Source: CAZATK01 sp964488085 (GTDB lineage Bacteria; Patescibacteriota; Minisyncoccia; UBA6257; UBA11618). From it: a stretch of 64,000 nt of DNA. This document shows, in pieces, positions 22,600 through 31,652 of this stretch. Location of the stretch: the NCBI GenBank assembly GCA_964488085.1, contig CAZATK010000001.1, forward strand, positions 1 to 64,000. Direction: 5' to 3'. The position numbers and the translations under genes are program-made. A model generated the notes under the pieces. The model was not told the DNA's origin, made no database searches, and was given only the letters and a program-made list of their open reading frames with translations. Position 1 is the first letter of the stretch. Each line of letters starts with the position of its first letter.

Positions 22600-23767
22600 A
22601 ACTAACAAGCTCAGCCTTATCAGAATCTCTTCTTTTCACTTCAATCTGCCCTGCGGTCTTTTCACTCACTATCCAGCGCCAAGGAATACCTAACAAATCC
22701 GCATCAACAAATTTTTCTCCCGCTGAAACTTGTCGTTCGTCATATAATACTTCTATATTTTGTTTTTGTAAATCTTTATAAGTTTTTTTTGCTAATCTCT
22801 CTCCAATTTCAATTAAATGAACCTGAAATGGAGCAATAGAATCTGGCCAAATTATTCCCCTCTCGTCATGATGAATCTCAACAACAGTTCCCATCGCCCT
22901 GCTTAATCCTATTCCATAAGAACCCATTATCACTGGAGTTCTTAAATTAAATGATTGGGAATATTTATTTCCTAAAGGAAAAATATTGCCCACCTCAATA
23001 GCATTTTCCATTTTTATTTTTCCTTTGCATTTAGGACACAAATCTCCATCGCTTAATTTGCTAATCTCTTTATTCTCCGCATATCTACAATTAGAGCAAG
23101 CGGCTATGGCGTCTTCGCCAATAGATGAAATGACTTGAAATTCGTGGGTATGAGTTGCGGTAAAATCACCGCCTCCCGCCAGCACATACAAAGCATCCAA
23201 GTCCAGACGCTTAAAAACTCTTTCATAGGCCTCTTTAACTTTTTGATAATAATTTTCAAAATCTTCTTGCGTGGCATGAAAGCTATATAAATCTTTCATA
23301 ATAAATTCCTTACCCCTTAAAAGTCCTGATTTGACTCTGGCTTCATTTCTAAATTTGGTCTGAACTTGATAGGCCGCAAACGGCAGGTCTTTGGGAGAAT
23401 TAACAAAATGAGAAATTATTTCGGTAATGACCTCTTCATGAGTCCAACCTAAAACAAAATTGGCCTTGTCGTCTTTTTTTCCTTTTACCTCAAACCCAAT
23501 GTCAACATTCCAACGATCAGTTGTTTCCCAATATTTTTTCTCTACCAAAGCCGGCATAAACATTTCTTGAGCCTCTATCAAATTCATCTCTTCCTTTATA
23601 ATCGCCGCTATTTTTTGCAAAACTCTCCACCCTAACGGCAAAAAGGAATAAACGCCCGCGGAATTTTTATAAATAAAACCGCCACGCTCCAACAACTGAG
23701 CATTAATACTTATCGCGTCTTTAGGAGATTCTCGAGATGTCCTAGTAAATAATTGAGATTGATGCAT
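22571..23767 (-). CDS. proS: prolyl-tRNA synthetase lacking the editing insertion
   Basis: ProRS charges tRNA-Pro. Motif 2 (KFRNEARVKSGLLRGKEFIMKDLYSF) and motif 3 (GSYGIGLSRAMG) are clear, followed by the anticodon-binding domain. The protein has 398 residues against about 570 for standard bacterial enzymes. Between motifs 2 and 3 the about 180-residue INS domain, which removes mischarged Ala, is absent. A CxxC pair (CSNC, CPKC) stands there instead and may bind zinc. It overlaps mreB downstream and follows rseP. Confidence 0.95.
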   Translation of the reverse strand: MHQSQLFTRTSRESPKDAISINAQLLERGGFIYKNSAGVYSFLPLGWRVLQKIAAIIKEEMNLIEAQEMFMPALVEKKYWETTDRWNVDIGFEVKGKKDDKANFVLGWTHEEVITEIISHFVNSPKDLPFAAYQVQTKFRNEARVKSGLLRGKEFIMKDLYSFHATQEDFENYYQKVKEAYERVFKRLDLDALYVLAGGGDFTATHTHEFQVISSIGEDAIAACSNCRYAENKEISKLSDGDLCPKCKGKIKMENAIEVGNIFPLGNKYSQSFNLRTPVIMGSYGIGLSRAMGTVVEIHHDERGIIWPDSIAPFQVHLIEIGERLAKKTYKDLQKQNIEVLYDERQVSAGEKFVDADLLGIPWRWIVSEKTAGQIEVKRRDSDKAELVSYEDAFKLLR

Positions 23768-23776
23768 ATACGTTTA

Positions 23777-24608
23777 TTATAGTAAAGCGCTTATATCCTT
23801 GAAAGTCACTAAAATAATAAGAATTATTAAAATAATAAAACTAATAGCATTAGCTCTAATTTCTACTTTTCTAGAAAAAGGTTTATCGCGCAATTTTTCA
23901 ATTATTATAAATAATAATCTCCCGCCATCAAGCGCTGGTATCGGTAAAATATTTAAAACCGCCAAATTAATAGAAATCAATCCTAAAAGTTGCAAAACAT
24001 AAACAAGACCGGCTTTCCCCGTATTAACAGCGATGTTGAATATGCCGACTGGACCAACCACATTTTGCGGCGATAAAAATAATTGATAAATTCCCAAAAC
24101 AACGCTTACTGCTATTTTCCAAGACATTATCAGGCCATTATATAATCCCGAAAAAAAACTCTGGCGTGGCAATCCTCCGCCATGCAAAGTGATTCCTAAA
24201 GCGCCTTCGCCCACAGGAACTTCTATTCTGGGAATAACTTTAACATCTAAATTATTTCCATCTCTATTAATATTTAAGATTACCTCCCCGCCCCTATTGT
24301 CATTAATAAATTTCACTAATTCGGTAACTTCTTGCCAACCCTCAATTAAATCTCCTGCCCGCAACCCCACTAATTCTGCAGAACTATTTTTAGAAACTGA
24401 ATCAATAAATATTAAGGAGGGCGTACCTATCCAAAAAACTGTTGATATTATTATCCAACCAGCTAGAAAATTCATTACAACACCAGCAATAACCACAATG
24501 ATTTTTTTCCACGGTTTTTGACAAACAAAAGAGCGATCATCAAATCCACCTTTGGCATCTGCCGGCAAATCCCTGCCTGCCGGTAGGCTGGCCATTTCAC
24601 CATGCAAC
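23777..24608 (-). CDS. rseP: site-2 protease RseP, N-terminus lost in gap
   Basis: An intramembrane zinc protease that cuts regulators or leader peptides. Visible are a membrane helix (IIVVIAGVVMNFLAGWIIIS), a PDZ-like domain (VSKNSSAELVGLRAGDLIEGW), and the C-terminal helices with the LDGG-type motif (ILPIPALDGGRLLFIIIEKL) that supplies the third zinc ligand. The HExxH motif is in the missing N-terminal part. Residues SLPAGRDLPADAKGG are encoded by a GC-rich repeat (CCTGCCGG-type, 24553-24594), apparently inserted in frame. Confidence 0.9.
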
Positions 24609-24708
24609 NNNNNNNNNNNNNNNNNNNNNNNNNNNNNNNNNNNNNNNNNNNNNNNNNNNNNNNNNNNNNNNNNNNNNNNNNNNNNNNNNNNNNNNNNNNN
24701 NNNNNNNN
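24609..24708. other. true assembly gap between frr and rseP
   Basis: 100 Ns without duplicated flanks. The end of frr and the start of rseP are missing; whole genes often found between them (uppS, dxr, cdsA) could also be lost. Confidence 0.85.
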
Positions 24709-25088
24709 ATATTAACTCTTTCTTTTTCTGTCATTGTTTTAATAATTTTAATAAATTCTTTTCTTCTTTCATCAGTTAAAGGGGGAAGATTAATTCTGAT
24801 TAGATTACCACTTATAACAACACTTAATCCCAAATGAACCCCTTCGATTGCTTTAGCCACCGCTGAAACCGAATTTTTATCCCAAACATTTAAAACAATT
24901 TCCCGAGGAGGAACAATGGATAAAGAACAAAGTTGTTTGACGGTAAGCCGTTGTTCCAAATAATCAACTTTAATATCTTCAACTAACTTGGTAGTAGGAC
25001 GATTGGTGCGAATACTAGATAATTCATCCTTGAATCTGCTTACAATGCTATTTAATTTTTGCTCTAATTGTTTTAATTCTTGTTCCAT
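24709..25088 (-). CDS. frr: ribosome recycling factor, C-terminus lost in gap
   Basis: RRF splits post-termination ribosomes together with EF-G. About 126 of about 185 residues remain: LSSIRTNRPTTKLVEDIKVDYL, LSIVPPREIVLNVWDK and RINLPPLTDERRKEF are family signatures. The ATG is directly after the stop of a possible 28-residue peptide (25089-25175). A TTGATT-16-TATACT promoter-like sequence lies in that upstream stretch. Confidence 0.93.
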
Positions 25089-25175
25089 TTATTTAATGGC
25101 GCACGCTAATGGCAAAAAGTATACCAAAATACCACTGAAAATCAAAACCACTATAATTGGGATGACCTTATCCAT
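25089..25175 (-). CDS. possible 28-residue membrane peptide upstream of frr
   Basis: The frame begins MDKVIPIIVVLIFSGILVYF and ends in LACAIK, a single hydrophobic helix with charged ends. It overlaps the holB end by 25 bases and stops one base before the frr ATG, which would allow coupling. No Shine-Dalgarno sequence. The same bases contain a plausible promoter for frr, so it may not be a gene. Confidence 0.3.
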   Translation of the reverse strand: MDKVIPIIVVLIFSGILVYFLPLACAIK

Positions 25176-25867
25176 GCTTCAAATTGTAATTTTTTATTAG
25201 TATTATATTTATTAATATTGACCCAACGATACATTAGTTCTTTTAAGGAATGGAAGTTTTTTATAGGATCTTTATCTAATTCAGAAAAAACTACCGTTAT
25301 AAAATCGTTTAAAATATTATCTTCAATTACTTTTTTTATTATGTTGATTTTTTCCCTTTCTGATCCCTTCAAAAAGTTCTTTACTCCAATTAACAAACTA
25401 CTTTCAATTTTACCATCAGTTGGGGAAGAAGCAATATAAACTTTTTGGAAACGAGATAATAATGTTGAGATTAAACTGTTTTGATCTTTAGTAATCAAAA
25501 TAATTAAACCGGACGACGGAGGTTCTTCAATAATTTTCAAAAGAGCATTTTGCCCTATCGTGGTTAGTTGATCGGCATTTTTTATGATTAAAGTTTTCCG
25601 TAAAGAAATAAAAGGCCTTTGCCACAAAAAATTTTTCATATTTCTTACCTCATCAATTCCAATAGATTCTTCTTTTCCAAATTCAATTAACAAACAATCA
25701 ATTAATGGCTTACTTGAAATATGCCAGTTTTTATTCTCCAGAAAATTAGCCAGACACAAAACAAAACTTAATTGACAATCAATATCATTACCAAAAAAAA
25801 TATAACTATGAAAAATATTATTGTTACTGGCTAGTTTTTGAAAGGCAGATTTTAAATCTAAATCCAT
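25151..25867 (-). CDS. holB: DNA polymerase III delta-prime-like clamp-loader subunit
   Basis: A 238-residue AAA+ clamp-loader protein. GIDEVRNMKNFLWQRPF, KTLIIKNADQLTTIGQNALLKIIEEPP and LISTLLSRFQKVYI match the delta-prime pattern. The P-loop region (FFGNDIDCQ) lacks the GKT of Walker A, as expected for a non-hydrolysing delta-prime. It is shorter than the usual about 330 residues and lacks most of the C-terminal collar domain. Located between the second mreB and frr. Confidence 0.85.
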   Translation of the reverse strand: MDLDLKSAFQKLASNNNIFHSYIFFGNDIDCQLSFVLCLANFLENKNWHISSKPLIDCLLIEFGKEESIGIDEVRNMKNFLWQRPFISLRKTLIIKNADQLTTIGQNALLKIIEEPPSSGLIILITKDQNSLISTLLSRFQKVYIASSPTDGKIESSLLIGVKNFLKGSEREKINIIKKVIEDNILNDFITVVFSELDKDPIKNFHSLKELMYRWVNINKYNTNKKLQFEAWIRSSQL

Positions 25868-25878
25868 TTTGGGTCGAA

Positions 25879-26886
25879 CTATCGCTTGTGAACCAATGTT
25901 CTTTTATAAACATCCAAATGATTAAGAATTAATCCCGTTCCTTTTGCCACGCAAAAAAGCGGATCTTCTGCAACATACACGGTAACTCCCAACATCCTCC
26001 TAAAAAACTCATCGCAATGGCGCAATTGGGCCCCTCCACCGGAAAGTATTATTCCCTTGTCCATAATATCTGCAACTAATTCCGGAGGAGTTGCGCTAAA
26101 AACAGTTTGCACAGAAGCCGCGATATCCACTAAATGTGGGTGAAGCGCTTCAGCAATTTCATTAGAATTAACCACTATATCTTTTGGCAATCCTGAAATT
26201 AAATCTCGTCCTCTTAATTGAAATTCTAACTTTTCTTTAGTGGGCAATGTCGAACCTATCTCTATTTTAACTGTCTCTGCCGTTTGTTCTCCAATGTATA
26301 AAGAATATTTTTTCTTAATCATTTCAATAATAGCTTGATCAAATTTATTTCCAGCAACTCTTAAGCTGTGCCAAGCCACAATTCCTCCGAGAGAAACCAC
26401 TGCCACTTCAGCCGTGCCACCACCAATATTAATAATCATATTTCCCTCATGATTGTTAATGGGTATGCCCGCCCCTAAAGCCGCTAAAATCGGCTCTTTA
26501 ACTATATAGACTTCTTTAGCGCCAGATTCTCTTACTGTATTCATAATAGCTCTCCGTTCTATTTGTGTAATGCCAGCTGGAGCCGATATAACGATTTCTG
26601 GTCTAAAAACATTAAATGAGCCGACCGCCTTTGCAATAAAATATTGCAACATAGCGCGAGTTATATAATAGTCGGCAATAACACCGTCTTTTAAGGGCTT
26701 GTAAGCAATAATGTCATCAGGAGTACGACCTATCATTTCTTTTGCTTCCTTGCCCACGGCTAAAACAGTATTATCAGGAACACTTAAGGCAACGATTGTT
26801 GGTTCGTTAATTATAAAACCACTGCCTGGAACATAGACTATCGTATTGGCAGTTCCTAAATCTATTCCAATTTTACGGATAAACAT
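25879..26886 (-). CDS. mreB: actin-like protein MreB (second copy)
   Basis: A complete 335-residue MreB with IGIDLGTANTIVYV, IINIGGGTAEVAVVSLGG and the adenosine motif ILSGGGAQLRHCDEF. It is clearly diverged from the copy at 21773-22599, so it is not an assembly duplicate. It starts three bases after the murA stop, which suggests co-transcription with wall synthesis. The two copies may copolymerise or work at different phases; their division of labour cannot be read. Confidence 0.93.
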   Translation of the reverse strand: MFIRKIGIDLGTANTIVYVPGSGFIINEPTIVALSVPDNTVLAVGKEAKEMIGRTPDDIIAYKPLKDGVIADYYITRAMLQYFIAKAVGSFNVFRPEIVISAPAGITQIERRAIMNTVRESGAKEVYIVKEPILAALGAGIPINNHEGNMIINIGGGTAEVAVVSLGGIVAWHSLRVAGNKFDQAIIEMIKKKYSLYIGEQTAETVKIEIGSTLPTKEKLEFQLRGRDLISGLPKDIVVNSNEIAEALHPHLVDIAASVQTVFSATPPELVADIMDKGIILSGGGAQLRHCDEFFRRMLGVTVYVAEDPLFCVAKGTGLILNHLDVYKRTLVHKR

Positions 26887-26888
26887 AA

Positions 26889-28351
26889 TTACTTGACTTT
26901 TATTCTCTTAATATTTGCGCCCAAACTCTTTAATCTAGTATCAATATTCTCATANNNNNNNNNNNNNNNNNNNNNNNNNNNNNNNNNNNNNNNNNNNNNN
27001 NNNNNNNNNNNNNNNNNNNNNNNNNNNNNNNNNNNNNNNNNNNNNNNNNNNNNNTTATTCTCTTAATATTTGCGCCCAAACTCTTTAATCTAGTATCAAT
27101 ATTCTCATAGCCCCTGTCAATTTCTTCTACGCCCAAAATAGTAGATTCTCCTTTTGCTATCAGAGCGGCAATAATATTTAACATTCCCGCGCGAAGATCG
27201 CGTACTGTTATTGCGCGCCCCTTAAGCTGTGTAGGACCGCTAATAATGGCGCTATGATAACAACCCATTCCATTAAAACGGCAAGGCAGTTCTCCCAGGC
27301 ATTTTGAAAAAACTTTAATATTTGCGCCAAGCGCATTTAAGTCCTGAACATATCCTAGACGATCATCATAAATAGTTTCATGCAAAACAGACACGCCTCT
27401 AGCTTGAGTTAATAAAGCTGCAAGGGGCTGTTGCCAGTCCGTCATAAAACCGGGATGAGTATCTGTTTCCAATTCAACCCCACTCAATTCTCCTTCTCTC
27501 CAAAAAATTATTCCTTTCTTTGTAATTTCATACTCACCGCCAATGCGTCTCACGGCATTTAAAAAAGTTATAAGGTGTTCTTGACGCGCATCTTCAACTA
27601 AAATTTTACTGTCTGTTGCTAAAGCCAAACAAGCCCAAGAAACCGCCTCGTTACGATCCGACAAAACGGGATGAACTGCTCCGTGCAGTTTTTTAACTCC
27701 ATCAATATAAATAGTACGATTAGCTCCCAATTCAATGATTGCCCCCATTTTCTGCAAAAGTTTTATCAGATCTATAATTTCTGGCTCAACAGCGGCATTA
27801 TAAATAATCGTTCGGCCCTTCGCCATAACACCTGCCAATATCACATTTTCAGTAGCTCCCACGCTAGGAAAAGGAAAAGAAATTCTAGCGCCTCTTAAGC
27901 CATTAGGCGCCTCTGCTTGATAACTATTTTCTGTAGTAATTATTTTTGCGCCCATACTAGTCAAGGCGTCTATGTGTAAATTAACGGGACGAGGTCCAAT
28001 TTTATCACCTCCTAAAACAGGAACTTCGGCCTTGCCATATCGAGATAATAGAGGACCCAAAGTTAATATTGGAATACGATTTTTTCTGCTTAAAGATAAA
28101 ACTTGGTGATTTTTAATAGAGGCAGTTTTTATAGAAAGTTTTGCTCCCTGCAGTTTAATTTTACTTCCTATAGAGTGACAAAGCTCTGCGGTAATTTCCG
28201 TGTCGCCGATTCGCGGAAAATTTTCCAAAACTACTTCTTCATCGGTTAATAAAGAAGCCGCCATCATTTTTGTAGCGGCATTTTTAGATCCAGCCAAACG
28301 AATTTGTCCCTTTAGTTTTTTGCCTCCGTTAATAACAAAAACTTCCTCCAT
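26889..28351 (-). CDS. murA: UDP-N-acetylglucosamine 1-carboxyvinyltransferase MurA with Asp at the catalytic Cys (interrupted by assembly gap)
   Basis: MurA transfers enolpyruvate to UDP-GlcNAc, the first committed step of peptidoglycan synthesis. KLKGQIRLAGSKNAATKMMAA, FPSVGATENVILAGV and TDWQQPLAALLTQA are typical. At the fosfomycin-reactive loop the sequence is LGGDKIGPRPVNLH where most bacteria have GGCxIG, so Asp replaces Cys. Removing Ns and one 55-bp copy gives 435 residues ending LGANIKRIKVK. The start overlaps the upstream membrane-protein gene by 40 bases. Confidence 0.95.
26900..27109. other. assembly gap flanked by 55-bp duplication (artefact)
   Basis: Ns at 26955-27054 with identical flanks (26900-26954 and 27055-27109). 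Collapse restores the murA C-terminus. Confidence 0.95.
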
Positions 28352-28716
28352 GCAAGAAAGATGGTAGCACCCAATAAACCGAAAAACAAATCTCCCATAG
28401 TATCAGAAGCATTAATTTGCATTTTAAAATTTTTATTTTTTATAAAAATATCCGCTATAAATTCGTGAAATTCCCAAAAAATTATCACTAAAGCAATCCA
28501 TCCCAAAATTGTGAAAAGTGGCTGGTCGGGCCACTTCAGCCTACTAACTAAATAAGAAAAAAATACTGCCAACCAAAGCCCTCCCAAAAAATGGGAAACT
28601 TTATCTAAACCATCATAGCGTAAATAAAAATCGCCAAAAAAAACCACTAAATGAAAAATCACCAATACCCACAAAAATATGGCAACCGAATAAATTGATA
28701 CTATCTTTTTGCCCAT
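28312..28716 (-). CDS. membrane protein of the DUF2238-like type
   Basis: A 134-residue protein with about four membrane helices. It has DKVSHFLGGLW in the second helix region, WEFHEF near residue 82 and ASDTMGDLFFGLLGA near the end, a pattern known from DUF2238/YjdF-like proteins of unknown function. The conserved His, Glu and Asp residues lie near membrane edges and could bind a metal. It overlaps rpsI by 16 bases and murA by 40. Confidence 0.7.
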   Translation of the reverse strand: MGKKIVSIYSVAIFLWVLVIFHLVVFFGDFYLRYDGLDKVSHFLGGLWLAVFFSYLVSRLKWPDQPLFTILGWIALVIIFWEFHEFIADIFIKNKNFKMQINASDTMGDLFFGLLGATIFLAWRKFLLLTEAKN

Positions 28717-29105
28717 TGCGGCGCGCGGCGAGCTTTCTTAAGTCCGTATTTTTTGCGCTCCACCATTCTTGGATCTCGAGTCAAAAATCCTGCCTGTTTT
28801 AATTTTTTTCTAAATTCAATATTGAGAACTATTAATGCTCTGGCTATTCCATGACGCACCGCTTCTGCTTGCCCGGTCACACCACCGCCTTTAACTTTAA
28901 CGGAAAAACCCGTCTTTTTATCTAAATTAACCAATAACAACGGCGCCTCAACTGACAAACGATATCTTGGCGCTTTAAAATATTCTTTATAATCCATACC
29001 ATTAACAATAATGCCCGGCTGTTTAATCAATCTCACACGAGCTACCGCTGTTTTTCTTGCCCCTCTTGATTCTATGTAATCTTTCACCATAAATTTATTT
29101 TTCAA
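28701..29105 (-). CDS. rpsI: 30S ribosomal protein S9
   Basis: 134 residues with the signatures GARKTAVARVRL, GGGVTGQAEAVRHGIARAL and the basic C-terminal tail KKYGLKKARRAPQWAKR that reaches the P site. It overlaps rplM by 11 bases in the standard rplM-rpsI pair, here appended to the alpha operon. Confidence 0.96.
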   Translation of the reverse strand: MKNKFMVKDYIESRGARKTAVARVRLIKQPGIIVNGMDYKEYFKAPRYRLSVEAPLLLVNLDKKTGFSVKVKGGGVTGQAEAVRHGIARALIVLNIEFRKKLKQAGFLTRDPRMVERKKYGLKKARRAPQWAKR

Positions 29106-29436
29106 TCGTCAAACGATTCATTCTTTTTTGTCTCAACCAGTTTTTGGGTAACATATTATAAACTGCCCATTCCAAAACCCTCTCTGGATGTTTAGCCATC
29201 ATGTCCTTAAAAGGAATGGTACGCAAATGCCCCATATAACCAGTATGATAGTGATATACTTTTTGTTTTGTTTTTTTTCCAGTTAAAACTACTTTAGAAG
29301 CGTTCTTAACCGTAATTCTATCTTTACCCTCTAATCGAGGATTATAATCGGCTTTGTGCTTACCTTGTAAAATCACGGCGATCTTTGAAGCTAATCTACC
29401 TAATCTCTGATTTGTTGCGTCTAAAATGTGTTCCAT
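29095..29436 (-). CDS. rplM: 50S ribosomal protein L13, shortened N-terminus
   Basis: 113 residues with LGRLASKIAVILQGKHKADY, KVYHYHTGYMGHLR and the usual ending. It lacks about 15-25 residues at the N-terminus compared with E. coli (142). Six bases downstream of rplQ. Confidence 0.95.
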   Translation of the reverse strand: MEHILDATNQRLGRLASKIAVILQGKHKADYNPRLEGKDRITVKNASKVVLTGKKTKQKVYHYHTGYMGHLRTIPFKDMMAKHPERVLEWAVYNMLPKNWLRQKRMNRLTIEK

Positions 29437-29442
29437 TTATTT

Positions 29443-29778
29443 CTATACAAATTCTATAATCGCGGTCTTTGCCCCATCCCTTTTTCTATTTTTGCCTTGT
29501 TTAATAATTCTTAAATAACCACCAGGCCTTTCTTTATATTTCGGGGCAATAGTATAAAACAATTTCTGCGCAGTATCTTTATTAGCTAAACGAGATATTA
29601 ATATCCTCAAATTATGTAGCTGTTGTTTTTTGGCAATCGTAACCAAACGCTCCACAAAAGGACGAATTCCTTTGGCCCGAATCTCTGTAGTAAAAATCTT
29701 TTCTCGAGTTATCAGATTATTTGCCAGATTTCTCAAAAAAGAACGACGGGGTCCTTTTTTTCTGTGAAATTTACGCAT
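29443..29778 (-). CDS. rplQ: 50S ribosomal protein L17
   Basis: 111 residues starting MRKFHRKKGPRRSFLRNLANNLI, the L17 hallmark, with a typical GGYLRIIK end. Its first base coincides with the rpoA end. Confidence 0.96.
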   Translation of the reverse strand: MRKFHRKKGPRRSFLRNLANNLITREKIFTTEIRAKGIRPFVERLVTIAKKQQLHNLRILISRLANKDTAQKLFYTIAPKYKERPGGYLRIIKQGKNRKRDGAKTAIIEFV

Positions 29779-30542
29779 TATTTTTTCTTACTTTTACTCT
29801 TTTTTTCGCTTCCTTTTTCCTTGCCTTCTTTATTGAAATCAATTTCCTTTACCTCTATTTGAGATATTTTAGTGAAATGATCTTGTAAAATATTACTGGC
29901 CTTTCTCAAAGCCGCTGACGGAGAAATATTACCGTTGGTCTGAATAATTAATCTTAATTTATTATAATCAGTACGATCACCAACGCGCATATTTTCTATT
30001 TCAAAATTTACTTTAACAACAGGAGAAAAAATAGCATCAAGAGCTATAACCCCTATCGGCAACTTTTCTGCCTTCACTGACTCTGTGGATACATACCCCA
30101 GGCCTTTTTCAACGGTTAACTCCATATCCAATTCTGAGTCCTTAGCAGTCAAAGTCGCAATATGCGCATCCGCATTTATAACTTCAACTTGAGAATTGGT
30201 CTCAATATCGCCCGCCGTTACCACTTTTTCTCCTTTTACTTTAAGTCTCAATATCTGTGGTTCATCGGTATATGCCCTAAAACAAATTCCCTTCAAATTT
30301 AATGATATTTCCACAACGTCTTCAGCAACACCCGGAACGGTAGTAAATTCATGGTTTGTTCCTTTGATTTTTACTCTGGTAATAGCGGCTCCTGGCAAAG
30401 AAGACAATAAAACTCGACGCAAGGAATTTCCTAGAGTCAAGCCATATCCAGTATACAAACCCTCAATTTCGAAGACACCGTCCTTGTTATCTTCGGATAT
30501 GGTCTTAATAGCTACCGTTTCACTTAAATAAGAAAATTTCAT
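29778..30542 (-). CDS. rpoA: RNA polymerase alpha subunit lacking the C-terminal domain
   Basis: The alpha subunit nucleates core polymerase assembly. The N-terminal domain is complete (YGLTLGNSLRRVLLSSLPGAAI, NPIG-like LPIGVIALDAIFSPVVKV, RLIIQTNGNISPSAALRKASNIL). The protein then ends after about 20 residues of Lys-rich tail at residue 254, where E. coli continues to 329 with the DNA- and activator-binding domain. No further ORF restores it: rplQ follows immediately. UP-element and alpha-CTD activator control should therefore be absent. Confidence 0.95.
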   Translation of the reverse strand: MKFSYLSETVAIKTISEDNKDGVFEIEGLYTGYGLTLGNSLRRVLLSSLPGAAITRVKIKGTNHEFTTVPGVAEDVVEISLNLKGICFRAYTDEPQILRLKVKGEKVVTAGDIETNSQVEVINADAHIATLTAKDSELDMELTVEKGLGYVSTESVKAEKLPIGVIALDAIFSPVVKVNFEIENMRVGDRTDYNKLRLIIQTNGNISPSAALRKASNILQDHFTKISQIEVKEIDFNKEGKEKGSEKKSKSKKK

Positions 30543-30560
30543 AGTTTATAATTTCTACCA

Positions 30561-31175
30561 TTACTTAGAATAATAGTCAATAACTAAATTGACATCAAAA
30601 AATGCCTCTACGTCTTTTGGCAGAGAAATAACCTTTCCCTCCAACTTCTCTCCGTCCAAATATAACCAAACTGGCGGTTCTATTTTTTTTACATTTACAG
30701 CTAAGTCCTTCAACACAATATGATCTTTTGATTGGGGTCTAATGGAAATAATGTCACCCACCCTAGCTCTATATGAAGGGATAGTAACTTTTTTGTTATT
30801 TACCAAAAAATGACCATGACCCACCATCTGTCTGCCAACCGATCGAGAAGGAACAAAACCCAACCGATAAACTAAATTATCCAATCTCATTTCTAAAAAA
30901 TTCATAATCATCGGTCCGGTAATTCCCGGATTTTTAGCGGCTTCTGAAACAATTCTTTGCATTTGTGACTCTCTTAAACCATAAATAGCTTTTATTTTCT
31001 GTTTCTCTTGTAATTGCTGTTTGAATTCAGAAGGGGTGCCGGAACGTCTTTTGCCATGAGCACCCGGACGATATGGCTTTCTTATCATTGCACATTTAAT
31101 AGAATTACAACGATCACCTTTAAGAAAAAGTTTTACTCCTAATGATCTTTCTTTTTTTTCTTTTGTATTAAACAT
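30561..31175 (-). CDS. rpsD: 30S ribosomal protein S4
   Basis: 204 residues. KLFLKGDRCNSIKCAMIRKPYRPGAHG, LRESQ, the S4 RNA-binding domain (RLDNLVYRLGFVPSRSVGRQMVGHGHFLVNNKKV) and the C-terminal VIDYYSK are typical. Zinc-type S4 proteins have CxxC near residue 10 plus this second Cys pair; here only the second pair (DRCNSIKCA) remains. S4 is an early assembly protein and often represses its own operon. Confidence 0.96.
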   Translation of the reverse strand: MFNTKEKKERSLGVKLFLKGDRCNSIKCAMIRKPYRPGAHGKRRSGTPSEFKQQLQEKQKIKAIYGLRESQMQRIVSEAAKNPGITGPMIMNFLEMRLDNLVYRLGFVPSRSVGRQMVGHGHFLVNNKKVTIPSYRARVGDIISIRPQSKDHIVLKDLAVNVKKIEPPVWLYLDGEKLEGKVISLPKDVEAFFDVNLVIDYYSK

Positions 31176-31177
31176 AC

Positions 31178-31645
31178 TTAAACTCTTCGCACTTTTGGCG
31201 GTCGAGGACCATTATGTGGAATGGGTGTCATGTCAGTGATAGATAATACGTTAAATCCCTGATTAATTAAAGAGCGCACAGCTGAATCACGACCGCCACC
31301 AACACCGCTAATCAAAACAGCCACGTCAGTCGGACCAGATTTTTTTAATTTTTCTGTCAATGTGGCTATTACTTTGGAAGCAGCGAAGGGAGTGGCCTTT
31401 TTAGGCCCAGAAAAACCCAGAGCGCCAGCCGAAGCCCAAGCCACAACATTTCCTTTGTCATCGGTAATTGTAACGATAGTATTATTATAAGTGGCCTTAA
31501 TATACACTCTTCCTTTTTCTATTTTTTTGCTTTTTGAAGAAACGCCCTCTCCTCCGGCTTTAACAACCGCACTTTCAATTGCTTCGTTTTCCTTTATAGA
31601 TTGTTGAGCGGTCTTCTCAACTTTAATAACTTTTTTCTTCCCCAT
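31178..31645 (-). CDS. rpsK: 30S ribosomal protein S11 with N-terminal extension
   Basis: 155 residues. KGRVYIKATYNNTIVTITD, GALGFSGPKKATPFAA and TPIPHNGPRPPKVRRV are S11 signatures. About 40 extra Lys/Glu-rich residues precede the domain, longer than usual. Confidence 0.96.
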   Translation of the reverse strand: MGKKKVIKVEKTAQQSIKENEAIESAVVKAGGEGVSSKSKKIEKGRVYIKATYNNTIVTITDDKGNVVAWASAGALGFSGPKKATPFAASKVIATLTEKLKKSGPTDVAVLISGVGGGRDSAVRSLINQGFNVLSITDMTPIPHNGPRPPKVRRV

Positions 31646-31652
31646 ACAAACT

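Noticed and set aside
25879..26886. Second mreB as an assembly duplicate of the first
   Set aside because: The two proteins differ throughout, so they are true paralogues.
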